From Deltaproteobacteria bacterium UBA6601 (lineage in GTDB: Bacteria; Myxococcota_A; UBA796; UBA9615): DNA of 16,205 nucleotides. Below are positions 6,627 through 14,413 of this stretch, piece after piece. Location of the stretch: the NCBI GenBank assembly GCA_002433485.1, contig DJIF01000071.1, forward strand, positions 1 to 16,205, in the 5' to 3' direction. The translations under genes and the position numbers were made by a program. A model generated the notes under the pieces. The model was not told the DNA's origin. It searched no databases and was given only the letters and a program-made list of their open reading frames with translations. Each line of letters opens with the position of its first letter. Within the stretch, counting starts at the first letter, position 1.

Positions 6627-7608
6627 GCGCTTGCCGAGATTCCTTGACTTCCTGCGGGTCGAGCGGGGCCTGTCCCTGCACACGGTTCGCGCTTATGAGC
6701 GGGATTTGCATCAACTTCGTCAGTTTCTGGTGGGGCACTGGGGCTTGTCGGCAGGCCAGGGTCCTTCCGCCGATCGCATTGAGGCGGTCGATGTCCGCAG
6801 TTTTCTTGCCCGTGAGCACGCTCATAGCAGTCCGGCGACCCGCCGTCGCAAGCTCTCTGCCATGCGTACTTTTCTTGATTGGGTAGCAGAGCGTCGTGGT
6901 GATGAGCGCAACCCGGCACGGGCCATCAACTCTCCGCGTCGTCGCCATCGGCTGCCCAGCGTATTGAGCGCGCCAGAGGCGCGGTCCATGCTTGATCATG
7001 ATGCTTCCACTGAGCTCGCCGAGCTGCCCGTTCAGGGGCTTCGCGACCTCTGCCTGCTGGAGCTGCTGTATGGCAGTGGTCTGCGGGCCAGCGAGTGTGT
7101 GGGGCTGGACCGTCGTTCCATCGATCTGGAGCGGGGCGAGGTAAGGGTGCTTGGCAAGGGGCGTAAAGAGCGGCTTGTGCCCTTGAGTCAGCCCTGCATC
7201 GAAGCGCTACGGGCCTGGTCTGAGCTGCGCGGGCTGCTCAATCAGCGCCCCGAGGCCGGTCAGGCATTGTTCCTGAACGCCCGTGGTGGGCGCCTGAGCG
7301 CCCGGTCATTGCGGCGCATTGTTAAGCAAAGGGGCTTTGTTGCGGGGGTCGTTAAAGACGTCCACCCCCATGCGCTCCGTCATTCCTTTGCCACCCACCT
7401 GCTCGAGGGTGGTGCGGACCTGCGCGCCATCCAGGAGATGTTGGGGCATGCCAGTCTATCTACGACGCAGCAATACACCCACTTGACCGTTGAGGGTCTT
7501 GTCGATGCTCACCGTAGTGCCCACCCGCGCGGTGGAGAACTCAGCCGGGAGGACGACCAAGAGACGGTCCCTACCGATCGAATTTACACAGAGAAGGGGC
7601 TCCCATGA
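6619..7608 (+). CDS. xerC: Tyrosine recombinase XerC/XerD type
   Basis: The 329-residue recombinase probably resolves chromosome dimers at a dif site near the terminus. The N-terminal core-binding (SAM-like) domain spans about 1-95 (FLDFLRVERGLSLHTVRAYERDL). The catalytic domain shows all six active-site residues: Arg156 (GSGLRASE), Lys180 (GKGRKER), His251 and Arg254 (HALRHSFATHLL), His277 (LGHASLSTTQQY) and the nucleophile Tyr286. ATG 6619 with AAGGGA 8 bases upstream is preferred over the in-frame ATG 6556, which would add 21 residues deep within trmFO. The tail after Tyr286 is about 43 residues, slightly long. Placement between trmFO and hslV matches codV/xerC in Bacillus, so this is taken as the chromosomal XerC rather than an element's integrase. 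XerC versus XerD cannot be settled from sequence alone. Confidence 0.9.
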   Translation: MDERLPRFLDFLRVERGLSLHTVRAYERDLHQLRQFLVGHWGLSAGQGPSADRIEAVDVRSFLAREHAHSSPATRRRKLSAMRTFLDWVAERRGDERNPARAINSPRRRHRLPSVLSAPEARSMLDHDASTELAELPVQGLRDLCLLELLYGSGLRASECVGLDRRSIDLERGEVRVLGKGRKERLVPLSQPCIEALRAWSELRGLLNQRPEAGQALFLNARGGRLSARSLRRIVKQRGFVAGVVKDVHPHALRHSFATHLLEGGADLRAIQEMLGHASLSTTQQYTHLTVEGLVDAHRSAHPRGGELSREDDQETVPTDRIYTEKGLP

Positions 7609-8135
7609 CTACAGTTCTAGCGGTAAGGAGGGCAGGGCAGGTGGCCCTGGCCGCCGATGGTCAGGTTACTTTGGGCAACACCGTCATGAAGGGTTCGGCG
7701 CGTAAGGTCCGGCCCCTGGCGGACGGTGCCGTGCTGGCCGGTTTTGCGGGGTCTACCGCGGATGCTCTGACTCTGTTTGAGAAGTTTGAGGCGCGCCTGT
7801 CTGAGTTCCCTGACAACCTCGCCAGGGCGGCGGTCGAGATGGCCAAGGAATGGCGCACCGATAAGTATCTTCGGCAGCTTGAAGCCTTGCTGTTGGTGGT
7901 GGACCGCGAGCGCACTCTGCTGGTTACCGGCAACGGTGATGTCATCGAGCCGGAGGGTGGCGCGGCGGCAGTAGGCTCAGGTGGAGCCTTCGCCCTGTCG
8001 GCTGCGCGGGCCTTGCTGGACGCGACCGATCTGGGAGCTGCGGAGATTGCACGACGTGCTATGGCGATTGCCGCTGACATTTGCATCTATACCAATGGAG
8101 AGACCGTGCTGCTTGAGCTTGAAGGAGGGGTCTGA
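7605..8135 (+). CDS. hslV: ATP-dependent protease subunit HslV
   Basis: HslV is the proteolytic ring of the HslUV (ClpQY) complex and degrades unfolded or regulatory proteins in the cytoplasm. The product is 176 residues, the usual size. After removal of Met the N-terminus is TTVLAVRRAGQV, placing the catalytic Thr at position 1. In mature numbering Asp17 (AADGQV) and Lys33 (SARKVR) complete the site. GSGGAFALSAARAL and the closing ICIYTNG motif are also typical. The usual AGDGQV reads AADGQV, a mild change. The start ATG overlaps the recombinase stop as ATGA, with AAGGGG just upstream; the hslU start follows one base after the stop. Confidence 0.96.
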   Translation: MTTVLAVRRAGQVALAADGQVTLGNTVMKGSARKVRPLADGAVLAGFAGSTADALTLFEKFEARLSEFPDNLARAAVEMAKEWRTDKYLRQLEALLLVVDRERTLLVTGNGDVIEPEGGAAAVGSGGAFALSAARALLDATDLGAAEIARRAMAIAADICIYTNGETVLLELEGGV

Positions 8136-8136
8136 A

Positions 8137-9507
8137 GTGGAGTTTGATCGTCCCGAGTCGATTCCCGGCGCTGAGCTGACCCCCCGCCAGGTGGTGGCTG
8201 AGCTGGATAAGTTCATTATCGGCCAGGCTAAGGCCAAGCGAGCGGTGGCAGTAGCTCTGCGCAATCGTTGGCGACGCAAGCAGGTGAGTGCTGAACTCCG
8301 CGACGAGATATCGCCCAAGAATATTATTCTCATCGGCCCCACCGGGGTGGGCAAGACCGAGATTGCACGGCGTCTGGCCAAGCTTGCTAAGGCACCGTTT
8401 CTGAAGGTTGAAGCGACTAAGTTCACTGAAGTCGGTTACGTGGGCAAGGACGTTGAGTCGATGGTTCGGGATCTGGTGGAGTCTGCCATTCACATGGTGC
8501 GTCAGGAGATGGAGGTGGAGGTGCGCGACCGGGCCAGCGAGCGCGCGGTCGGTCGGATCCTCGATGCCCTCTTCCCTGACGCCGTCGAGGACGCCAGTGA
8601 GGCCGATCGTGAGCGGGCTGCTCGCACCCGCGAAAAGCTTGAACGCATGTATCACGAAGGACACCTCGATGATCGGGTTATCGAGATCGAGGTGAACGCT
8701 TCCTCGGCTGAGGAACCAAGTCTCCAGTTCCTCGGCGGTGCTGGTCTTGATCAGCTGGGTGGTGGTCTGCAGGACATGCTGTCTGGCTTGATGCCCAAGC
8801 GCAGTAGCGCCCGCAAGGTCACGGTTGCTGAGGCAAAGGAGCTGCTCGCTGCTGACGAGGCAAGCGGTCTGGTGGATCAGGACAAGCTCAAGGCCGAGGC
8901 GCTGAGGCGGGTTCAGGAGGAGGGCATCATCTTCATAGATGAGATCGACAAGATCGCGGTGGCTACCACCGACTCGCGGGGGGCCGATGTGAGCCGTCAG
9001 GGAGTTCAGCGGGACATTCTTCCCATCGTCGAGGGGAGTACAGTCAGCACCCGGCATGGGCAGGTAAAGACCGATCACATCCTGTTCGTCGCGGCAGGGG
9101 CCTTCCATGTGGCCAAGCCAGCGGACTTGATTCCCGAACTGCAGGGCCGCTTTCCGATTCGTGTGGAGCTATCGGCCTTGAGCACCAAGGACCTGCGGCG
9201 CATCCTGGTAGAGCCTGATAACGCGCTGGTGCGCCAATACAAGGCAACCCTCGCCACCGAGGCGGTGACCCTCAGTTTTGATGAAGAGGCCCTGGACCGA
9301 ATTGCTGCGATCGCCGCAGAGGTCAATTCACGCAGCGAGAACATTGGTGCTCGCCGCCTGCACACGGTTATGGAAGCCTTGCTCGAGGAACTCAGCTTCG
9401 ACGCACCAGAGCGATCTGGAGAGACTGTAGAGATCGATCTTGCTGAAGTTGATCGACGTCTTCAGCCGATCCTGGGTGACGAAGACCTGTCGCGCTACAT
9501 CCTGTAG
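8137..9507 (+). CDS. hslU: HslU ATPase subunit of the HslUV protease
   Basis: HslU is the hexameric AAA+ unfoldase that feeds substrates to HslV. The 456-residue product begins at GTG 8137, one base after the hslV stop, with GAAGGAGGGG 6 bases upstream. Family features in order: LTPRQVVAELDKFIIGQ at the N-terminus, Walker A GPTGVGKT (67-74, Lys73), pore loop GYVG (100-103), an I-domain of intermediate length (about 105-245), Walker B IIFIDEIDK (Asp268, Glu269), and sensor-2 region GARRLHTVMEALLEEL. The C-terminus DEDLSRYIL is the conserved tail that docks into HslV and activates it. An upstream in-frame extension to 7981 is excluded because it lies inside hslV and matches nothing in HslU. Confidence 0.96.
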   Translation: MEFDRPESIPGAELTPRQVVAELDKFIIGQAKAKRAVAVALRNRWRRKQVSAELRDEISPKNIILIGPTGVGKTEIARRLAKLAKAPFLKVEATKFTEVGYVGKDVESMVRDLVESAIHMVRQEMEVEVRDRASERAVGRILDALFPDAVEDASEADRERAARTREKLERMYHEGHLDDRVIEIEVNASSAEEPSLQFLGGAGLDQLGGGLQDMLSGLMPKRSSARKVTVAEAKELLAADEASGLVDQDKLKAEALRRVQEEGIIFIDEIDKIAVATTDSRGADVSRQGVQRDILPIVEGSTVSTRHGQVKTDHILFVAAGAFHVAKPADLIPELQGRFPIRVELSALSTKDLRRILVEPDNALVRQYKATLATEAVTLSFDEEALDRIAAIAAEVNSRSENIGARRLHTVMEALLEELSFDAPERSGETVEIDLAEVDRRLQPILGDEDLSRYIL

Positions 9508-9521
9508 TAGAATCTGCGGCG

Positions 9522-10757
9522 ATGCTGTCCCTGCGGTTTGCCCTTCATCTAAGTCCCAGCGGTGCTTCCGGCGGCGATTCCGATTCGTCGGAAGAGGAGC
9601 AGGAGTTTGATTTCTCTCTCGACGACGCTGACGCCGATGAGTTTGAGGGTGAGATCGAGATTGAGGATGACGAGGAGGGCTCAGTTCAGCAGGGTTTTGA
9701 GCACGCCCTCTCTAGCGCTGATGATGGAGCGGCCACTGGGGCCGGCGGCAATGACGCGCCAGCCAGCGGGTCAGAGAGTGTGGACGGCCTGGATTTGCGG
9801 GCCGATCAGATCTCAGCCATTGATTCCGCCTGGCAAGGTCTCGACGACAAGACCCTCTACGAAGTCCTGTTGTTGCCCAGAAATGCTGAGCTACGCGCTA
9901 TCAAGCGGGCCTACTATCGACTCTCTAAGGAGTACCATCCCGATAAGTTCTATCGGAAGAATATCGGTGCCTATAAGGAGAAGCTCGAGGCCATCTTTAA
10001 CAAAGTCACTGAGGCTTACCGTACCCTCAGCGATACAGAGGCTCGCAAAGACTACGACACGCTGGTCCTGGGCAAGTCCGGGCGTGACGTAGCTTCCGGT
10101 AGTGAAGCTACTGCTACGGTCGACTTTGTCCCTGAGGCCTTGCGCAAGAAGCAGGCGGTTGAGGACAAGAAGAACCCCAAGAAGGCAGCCAAGAAGGCGC
10201 CTCCGCCGGTGTTTATTCAGAAGCTGCAGAAGCAGCTGGCGACGCGCATCGCAAAGGCGCGCAAGCACATGGAGGAAGGCGAGCGGGCGCTGGCTCAGGG
10301 CCGCGATGGGGATGCTGCCAGCAACTTTCAGTTGGCGATGACTCTGGACCCGCGTAACACCAAGGCCAAGGCGCTGTTCACCAAGTCGAGAAATGCTCAC
10401 CGCAACGGGAAGGCAGAAGAATTGTACCGACGCTCGCAGGAGGCGCTGCTGGCAGAAGACACCAAGCGTGCTGCACAGCTCCTCCAGGAAGCGGTGGACT
10501 GCAAACCCACTAGAGGAAAGTACTACAGCGAGTTTGCTAAGCTGATCAACGAGCACACCCTGCAGCAGAGGGTCGCGCTGGAGCACATGAAGAAGGCGGT
10601 CGAGGTAGAACCTCGAAATCTGGAGTACACAATGGATCTGGCTGCTGCCTATGTAGACCTCGCCATGCCTACCAATGCGGTCAGGGCATACGAGCGGGCC
10701 TTGCGTCTCGATCCGAAAAACAGCGTCGCTACCAAGGCGCTGAAGAAGTTGAAGTAG
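9522..10757 (+). CDS. J-domain (class III Hsp40) protein with TPR repeats
   Basis: The 411-residue product probably recruits the DnaK encoded next door. Residues of about 14-60 are extremely acidic (SDSSEEEQEFDFSLDDADAD). A J-domain runs at about 110-180 with the essential HPD at 139-141 and the usual helix III/IV ending AYRTLSDTEARKDYD. A Lys/Ala/Pro linker (about 208-230) leads to TPR-like helical repeats (about 246-411; for example AASNFQLAMTLDPRN and AVRAYERALRLDPKN). There is no Gly/Phe region or CxxCxGxG zinc domain, so this is a class III J-protein, not the general co-chaperone DnaJ. J-TPR proteins of this kind are frequent in Myxococcota. ATG 9522 has no ribosome site. A TAGAAT sits 8 bases upstream, so the message may be leaderless. 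The next gene is a DnaK, 63 bases downstream. Confidence 0.85.
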   Translation: MLSLRFALHLSPSGASGGDSDSSEEEQEFDFSLDDADADEFEGEIEIEDDEEGSVQQGFEHALSSADDGAATGAGGNDAPASGSESVDGLDLRADQISAIDSAWQGLDDKTLYEVLLLPRNAELRAIKRAYYRLSKEYHPDKFYRKNIGAYKEKLEAIFNKVTEAYRTLSDTEARKDYDTLVLGKSGRDVASGSEATATVDFVPEALRKKQAVEDKKNPKKAAKKAPPPVFIQKLQKQLATRIAKARKHMEEGERALAQGRDGDAASNFQLAMTLDPRNTKAKALFTKSRNAHRNGKAEELYRRSQEALLAEDTKRAAQLLQEAVDCKPTRGKYYSEFAKLINEHTLQQRVALEHMKKAVEVEPRNLEYTMDLAAAYVDLAMPTNAVRAYERALRLDPKNSVATKALKKLK

Positions 10758-10767
10758 TCTGAGGGGT

Positions 10768-10796
10768 GCCGGAGGCGTCGGAACCATCCGACCGGC
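10768..10796 (+). other. Stem-loop between the J-TPR gene and dnaK
   Basis: GTCGG (10777-10781) and CCGAC (10788-10792) pair around a 6-base loop; GCCG (10768-10771) and CGGC (10793-10796) extend the stem past a 5-base bulge on the left. No T-run follows, so it does not look like an intrinsic terminator. It may adjust the J-protein to DnaK ratio through mRNA stability. It does not match the CIRCE element. Confidence 0.3.
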
Positions 10797-10820
10797 TCTG
10801 GGAGCGCTTGCGGAGAGAGC

Positions 10821-12620
10821 ATGGAGAAGGTAATCGGAATCGACCTGGGCACGACCAATAGTTGTGTCGCTGTGTGCGAGGGCAAGGGGCCTGTGGTGGT
10901 CCCCAATCGCGGTGGTTATCAGACCACTCCTTCCATCGTTGCGTTTGCCGACAACGGTAAGCGGCTGGTCGGTCACATTGCCAAGCGTCAGGCGGTGACC
11001 AACGCTCCCAATACCGTGTTTGGGGCCAAGCGACTTATTGGTCGTCGTTTTGAGAGCGAAGAGGTCGCCAAGACGGCAGCTGGGGTGCCTTATCAGGTCG
11101 TTGACGACGGTCAGGGTGGGGTGCACGTGCAGGCTGGCGGTCAGACCTTCCGCTTGCAGGAGATCTCATCGTTCATCCTCGGCGAGATGAAGAAGATCGC
11201 GGAGGACTATCTCGGTCACGAGGTCAGTAAGGCGGTGATTACCGTTCCCGCTTATTTCGATGACGCTCAGCGAACTGCCACCAAGGAGGCGGGGCAGATA
11301 GCTGGCTTGGATGTGATTCGCATCATCAATGAGCCGACTGCTGCCGCGCTCGCTTATGGTGAGGCCCGGGCCGGCTCCCTCAACAACCTGGCCGTCTTCG
11401 ACCTGGGCGGCGGTACCTTCGACATCTCGGTACTCTCGGTCTCCGACGGGGTGTTCGAGGTGGTCTCTACGGGCGGCGATACGCTGCTCGGCGGGACGGA
11501 CTTTGATCGGCGTATCATCGACTATCTGGCCGAGAGCTTCCTCGCTCAATACGGCATTGATCTGCGCGAGGATAAGGTCGCTATGCAGCGGCTTCGGGAG
11601 GCCTCTGAGAACACCAAGTGTGAGCTCTCGTTCAAGCGCACTGCCGAGGTGACTCTGCCCTTCATCGCGACCAAGGATGGACAACCCATCCACCTGCAGC
11701 AGAGCTTGTCGCGCGGGCGCTTCGAGGAGCTGATCGCTGATCTGGTGGAGCACTGCATGGAGATCAGTGTGCGCACTGTCGAGGAGGGTGGGCTGCAGAC
11801 CTCAGATGTCAGCGAGGTCATTCTGGTAGGTGGTCAGACCCGCACGCCGCTGGTTCAGCAAGAGGTCGAGAAGTGCTTTGGACGCAGCGTCTCAAGGGGG
11901 GCAAATCCCGACGAGGTGGTTGCGCTGGGGGCCGCCCTGCAGGGGCAGGCCCTGGTGAGCGAAGACAGCGACATGCTTTTGCTGGACGTGACGCCATTGT
12001 CCCTCGGCATTGCGACGGTAGGCGGTAAGGTCAGCCAGTTGATCCCCAAGAACACCACCATCCCGACCCAGAAGAAGCACTCCTTCACTACGGTGCACGA
12101 GAACCAGAACGCGGTGAAGATTGTGGTGCTTCAGGGTGAGGCAGAAGAGGTCGCAGGCAATAAGCTGTTGGGAGAGTTTCTGCTCTCTGGCATCCGACCG
12201 GCTCCTGCTGGAGTTCCGGACGTTGAGGTCACCTTTGCCATCGACGCTGACGGCATTGTCTCGGTTACCGCCCGCGACAAGGACACCGGTGCTGAGCAGT
12301 CAATAACGGTGGCGGTCAGCGGCGGGCTCTCTGACGATGATCTCAATCGCCTAATTGAGCAGCGTGAAGAGTTCGAGGTGGACCAGAAGCAGGACGAGAG
12401 CACCGGCGAGGCGCACTACGAGGTAGAGAGCCTGCACCGTAAGGTTATGGACCTGCTCCCTGCTGCTGAGGCCAGTGTAGGGGGAGAGGACCTGCACACG
12501 ATTATGGATGTGCTCGCTGCGGCTAAGAGCGCTATGAACTCACGCGACCCCGCGCAGCTTGCTTCGGCTAGGGATCAACTGGCCGAGGTCTATCAGACTT
12601 TGCGGGCCTACGAGGATTGA
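10821..12620 (+). CDS. dnaK: DnaK-family (Hsp70) chaperone, short paralogue
   Basis: This is an ATP-driven Hsp70 chaperone of 599 residues, against about 610-640 for typical DnaK. The nucleotide-binding domain (1-380) starts GIDLGTTNSCVAV and keeps Lys70 (VFGAKRLIGR) and Thr199 (DLGGGTFDIS), the ATPase residues, at E. coli numbering. The interdomain linker is LLLDVTPLSLGI (386 onward). The substrate-binding beta domain (about 390-500) and a shortened helical lid (500-599) follow. The protein stops at LRAYED inside the lid helices and lacks the disordered acidic tail of housekeeping DnaK. The lid is divergent (IEQREEFEVDQKQDES). The gene sits between a J-TPR protein and a TPR protein, not with grpE/dnaJ, so a specialised second DnaK is more likely than the only one in the cell. 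GGAGAG lies just before the ATG. Confidence 0.92.
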   Translation: MEKVIGIDLGTTNSCVAVCEGKGPVVVPNRGGYQTTPSIVAFADNGKRLVGHIAKRQAVTNAPNTVFGAKRLIGRRFESEEVAKTAAGVPYQVVDDGQGGVHVQAGGQTFRLQEISSFILGEMKKIAEDYLGHEVSKAVITVPAYFDDAQRTATKEAGQIAGLDVIRIINEPTAAALAYGEARAGSLNNLAVFDLGGGTFDISVLSVSDGVFEVVSTGGDTLLGGTDFDRRIIDYLAESFLAQYGIDLREDKVAMQRLREASENTKCELSFKRTAEVTLPFIATKDGQPIHLQQSLSRGRFEELIADLVEHCMEISVRTVEEGGLQTSDVSEVILVGGQTRTPLVQQEVEKCFGRSVSRGANPDEVVALGAALQGQALVSEDSDMLLLDVTPLSLGIATVGGKVSQLIPKNTTIPTQKKHSFTTVHENQNAVKIVVLQGEAEEVAGNKLLGEFLLSGIRPAPAGVPDVEVTFAIDADGIVSVTARDKDTGAEQSITVAVSGGLSDDDLNRLIEQREEFEVDQKQDESTGEAHYEVESLHRKVMDLLPAAEASVGGEDLHTIMDVLAAAKSAMNSRDPAQLASARDQLAEVYQTLRAYED

Positions 12621-12626
12621 TCGCTG

Positions 12627-13358
12627 GTGACTGCTTCTCTGCCTTCTCTGGATGAGACCCAGCAGACCCTGGATAAGGGTCTGGTCTGCTACGCCCTGGG
12701 GCAGCGGGATGATGCGATCCGTCTATGGAATGAGGCTCTTGAGCTCAGCCCGGGCGACGCCCGCGCCTTGGACTACTTGCAGAGCGTTGGTGCGCTCGCG
12801 CCCAGCGATCTGGAGCCCGGGGTGGACCTCCGACCCGACGGCCCCGAGGACGGCGTGGGCTTGTCCACGATCGATCGAGCAGCCGAGTCGCTGGTTTCTC
12901 CGTTTCGGCCTGAGCCAGAAGAGGTCGACGCCGCGGATGGAGGGGTTACCGACATTGGTGCAGACACCATGGTCGCCGATGTGGATATCCTGCTGGGGGA
13001 CGCCCAGGCCAATAAGGACTCCGGTGACTTTGAGGTGGCTCTGAAGAACTGTGAAGAGGCCCTCCGCAAGGAGCCCGACCACGCTGAGGCCAATGAGTTG
13101 GCAGAGGAACTCCGGCAGGAGCTCAATGCCATCTATCTCAAAGAGCTGGAGCCTCTGGACCGGGTGCCCTTCCTGCGCGCCGCCGATAGCTCGATTCTTG
13201 AGTTGAGTCTGGACCCTGTCGGTGGCTTTTTGATCAGTCAGATTGACGGGGAGATAACTGTGGACGAATTGCTCACCATTCTGAGCACCTTCGATCAGTT
13301 CCGCGTGTTGTCTTCACTGCATTACTTCCTGGTCAACGAGATCATCGAGCTGCGCTGA
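12627..13358 (+). CDS. TPR-repeat protein with C-terminal module of unknown function
   Basis: The 243-residue cytoplasmic protein starts at GTG 12627, 6 bases after the dnaK stop, so it is almost certainly co-transcribed with dnaK. Two TPR-like units are visible: residues about 10-45 (GLVCYALGQRDDAIRLWNEA... LSPGDARAL) and about 118-155 (LGDAQANKDSGDFEVALKNC... KEPDHAEAN), separated by an acidic, low-complexity linker. The C-terminal part (about 185-243: LSLDPVGGFLISQIDGEITV, DELLTILSTFDQFRVLSSL) resembles a small helical module found at the end of many myxobacterial TPR and signalling proteins, of unknown function. A role as adaptor for the neighbouring chaperones is inferred from context only. 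The ribosome site (GAGG at 12612-12615) is distant, so coupling to dnaK translation is probable. Confidence 0.75.
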   Translation: MTASLPSLDETQQTLDKGLVCYALGQRDDAIRLWNEALELSPGDARALDYLQSVGALAPSDLEPGVDLRPDGPEDGVGLSTIDRAAESLVSPFRPEPEEVDAADGGVTDIGADTMVADVDILLGDAQANKDSGDFEVALKNCEEALRKEPDHAEANELAEELRQELNAIYLKELEPLDRVPFLRAADSSILELSLDPVGGFLISQIDGEITVDELLTILSTFDQFRVLSSLHYFLVNEIIELR

Positions 13359-13411
13359 TTGCCCCGCGGGCCTGGCTTGCGTCGAAGTGCTGACGCTGGT
13401 ACCTAGCAGCC

Positions 13412-14410
13412 GTGACTGTTGCTCCCCCTGATTCTGCCGGCGCCATTCTGGTTTGTGATGATGTCTCGGATCTGGGTCTCCAGCGGCTTCGCGATGCCGG
13501 CTATGAACTCCGTAACCGGGCTGGAATATCGCGTCGAGAGCTGCTGAAGGAGCTGGCCGATGTGCGGGTCCTTATGGTGCGCTCGCGCACCCGGGTGGAT
13601 GCCGCCCTGCTACGTGCAGCGCCCCAGCTGCAGCTGGTCGCGCGAGCGGGGTTTCCGGTGGACACCATCGATGTTGCCGCTGCCACGAGTCGGGGTGTTG
13701 CGGTGATGAACAGCCCTACCGGTAACGAAGTGGCTGCCGCAGAGTTTTCCATTGGTCTGCTCTATTCCCTGGCTCGGCAGATTCCTCAGGCGGCTGCTTA
13801 TCTTCGACAGGGGCGCTGGGAGAAGCGGCGCCTGCGGGGTGTCGAGCTGAGCGGCAAGACACTTGGGGTGCTGGGTATGGGCGCGGTCGGGCGTATCGTC
13901 GTGCAGCGCGCTGCATCCATGCAAATGCGGGTGCTGGTTCATGATCCGGCGATTGGGGCCGCAGAGGTGCAGGCACTGGGCGGAGAACTGGTCAGCTGGG
14001 ATGACCTGTTGCCTCAGTGCGACTTCATTACCATCCATGTCTCACCTTCAGAGCGCAGCCGTGGCCTGATCGGCGATGAAGCTTTTGAGCACATGAAGGA
14101 TCGGGTGCGGATCATTAACTGCTCCCGAGGTGGCGTGATCGATGAGCAGGCGCTGGTCCGCGCCATTCGCAGCGGCAAAGTGGCCGGTGCGGCTATCGAC
14201 GCCTGGGACGAGGAGCCGCCGTTGGGCAACCCCCTGCTCGAGCTGCGCGAGGTGATCTGCACTCCACACCTGGTAGCGACGACCTTTGAGGCGCAGATCA
14301 ATGTGGCGCGTCGGATGGCAAAGCAAATTGACGATTTCCTGAGCGGTGCCGAGGCGGACAACGTCATCAACGCTCAAGCCCTTGGCGCTAAGCGCGCCGC
14401 TGGAGAGTAA
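13412..14410 (+). CDS. SerA-like NAD-dependent 2-hydroxyacid dehydrogenase (phosphoglycerate dehydrogenase family)
   Basis: The 332-residue enzyme belongs to the D-isomer-specific 2-hydroxyacid dehydrogenases and is closest in appearance to the catalytic part of D-3-phosphoglycerate dehydrogenase, first step of serine synthesis. The NAD site is GVLGMGAVGR (GxGxxG). The catalytic residues are Arg239 (INCSRGGVID), Glu268 (DAWDEEP) and His286 (TPHLVATTFEAQ). There is no C-terminal ACT regulatory domain. The substrate loop is unusual: family members read RAGxGVDNID, here RAGFPVDTID (Phe81, Pro82, Thr85), and AAEHT reads AAEFS, so the substrate may differ. GTG 13412 has no good ribosome site, but the frame enters the family fold at once (AILVCDDVSD). 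purA starts 4 bases after its stop. A clear serA symbol is not justified until the loop is understood. Confidence 0.85.
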   Translation: MTVAPPDSAGAILVCDDVSDLGLQRLRDAGYELRNRAGISRRELLKELADVRVLMVRSRTRVDAALLRAAPQLQLVARAGFPVDTIDVAAATSRGVAVMNSPTGNEVAAAEFSIGLLYSLARQIPQAAAYLRQGRWEKRRLRGVELSGKTLGVLGMGAVGRIVVQRAASMQMRVLVHDPAIGAAEVQALGGELVSWDDLLPQCDFITIHVSPSERSRGLIGDEAFEHMKDRVRIINCSRGGVIDEQALVRAIRSGKVAGAAIDAWDEEPPLGNPLLELREVICTPHLVATTFEAQINVARRMAKQIDDFLSGAEADNVINAQALGAKRAAGE

Positions 14411-14413
14411 GCC

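Noticed and set aside
7981..8136. N-terminal extension of HslU
   Set aside because: It lies inside hslV in another frame. GTG 8137 has an excellent ribosome site and begins the family sequence.
8059..9108. Minus-strand open frame opposite hslU
   Set aside because: Shadow of hslU, which carries all AAA+ motifs.
10758..10820. CIRCE or sigma32 heat-shock control of dnaK
   Set aside because: Neither the CIRCE repeat nor a CTTGAA/CCCCAT-type promoter is present in the gap.
9891..11126. 411-residue minus-strand open frame across the J-TPR/dnaK junction
   Set aside because: It spans two recognisable + strand genes and their gap, and shows no motif of its own.
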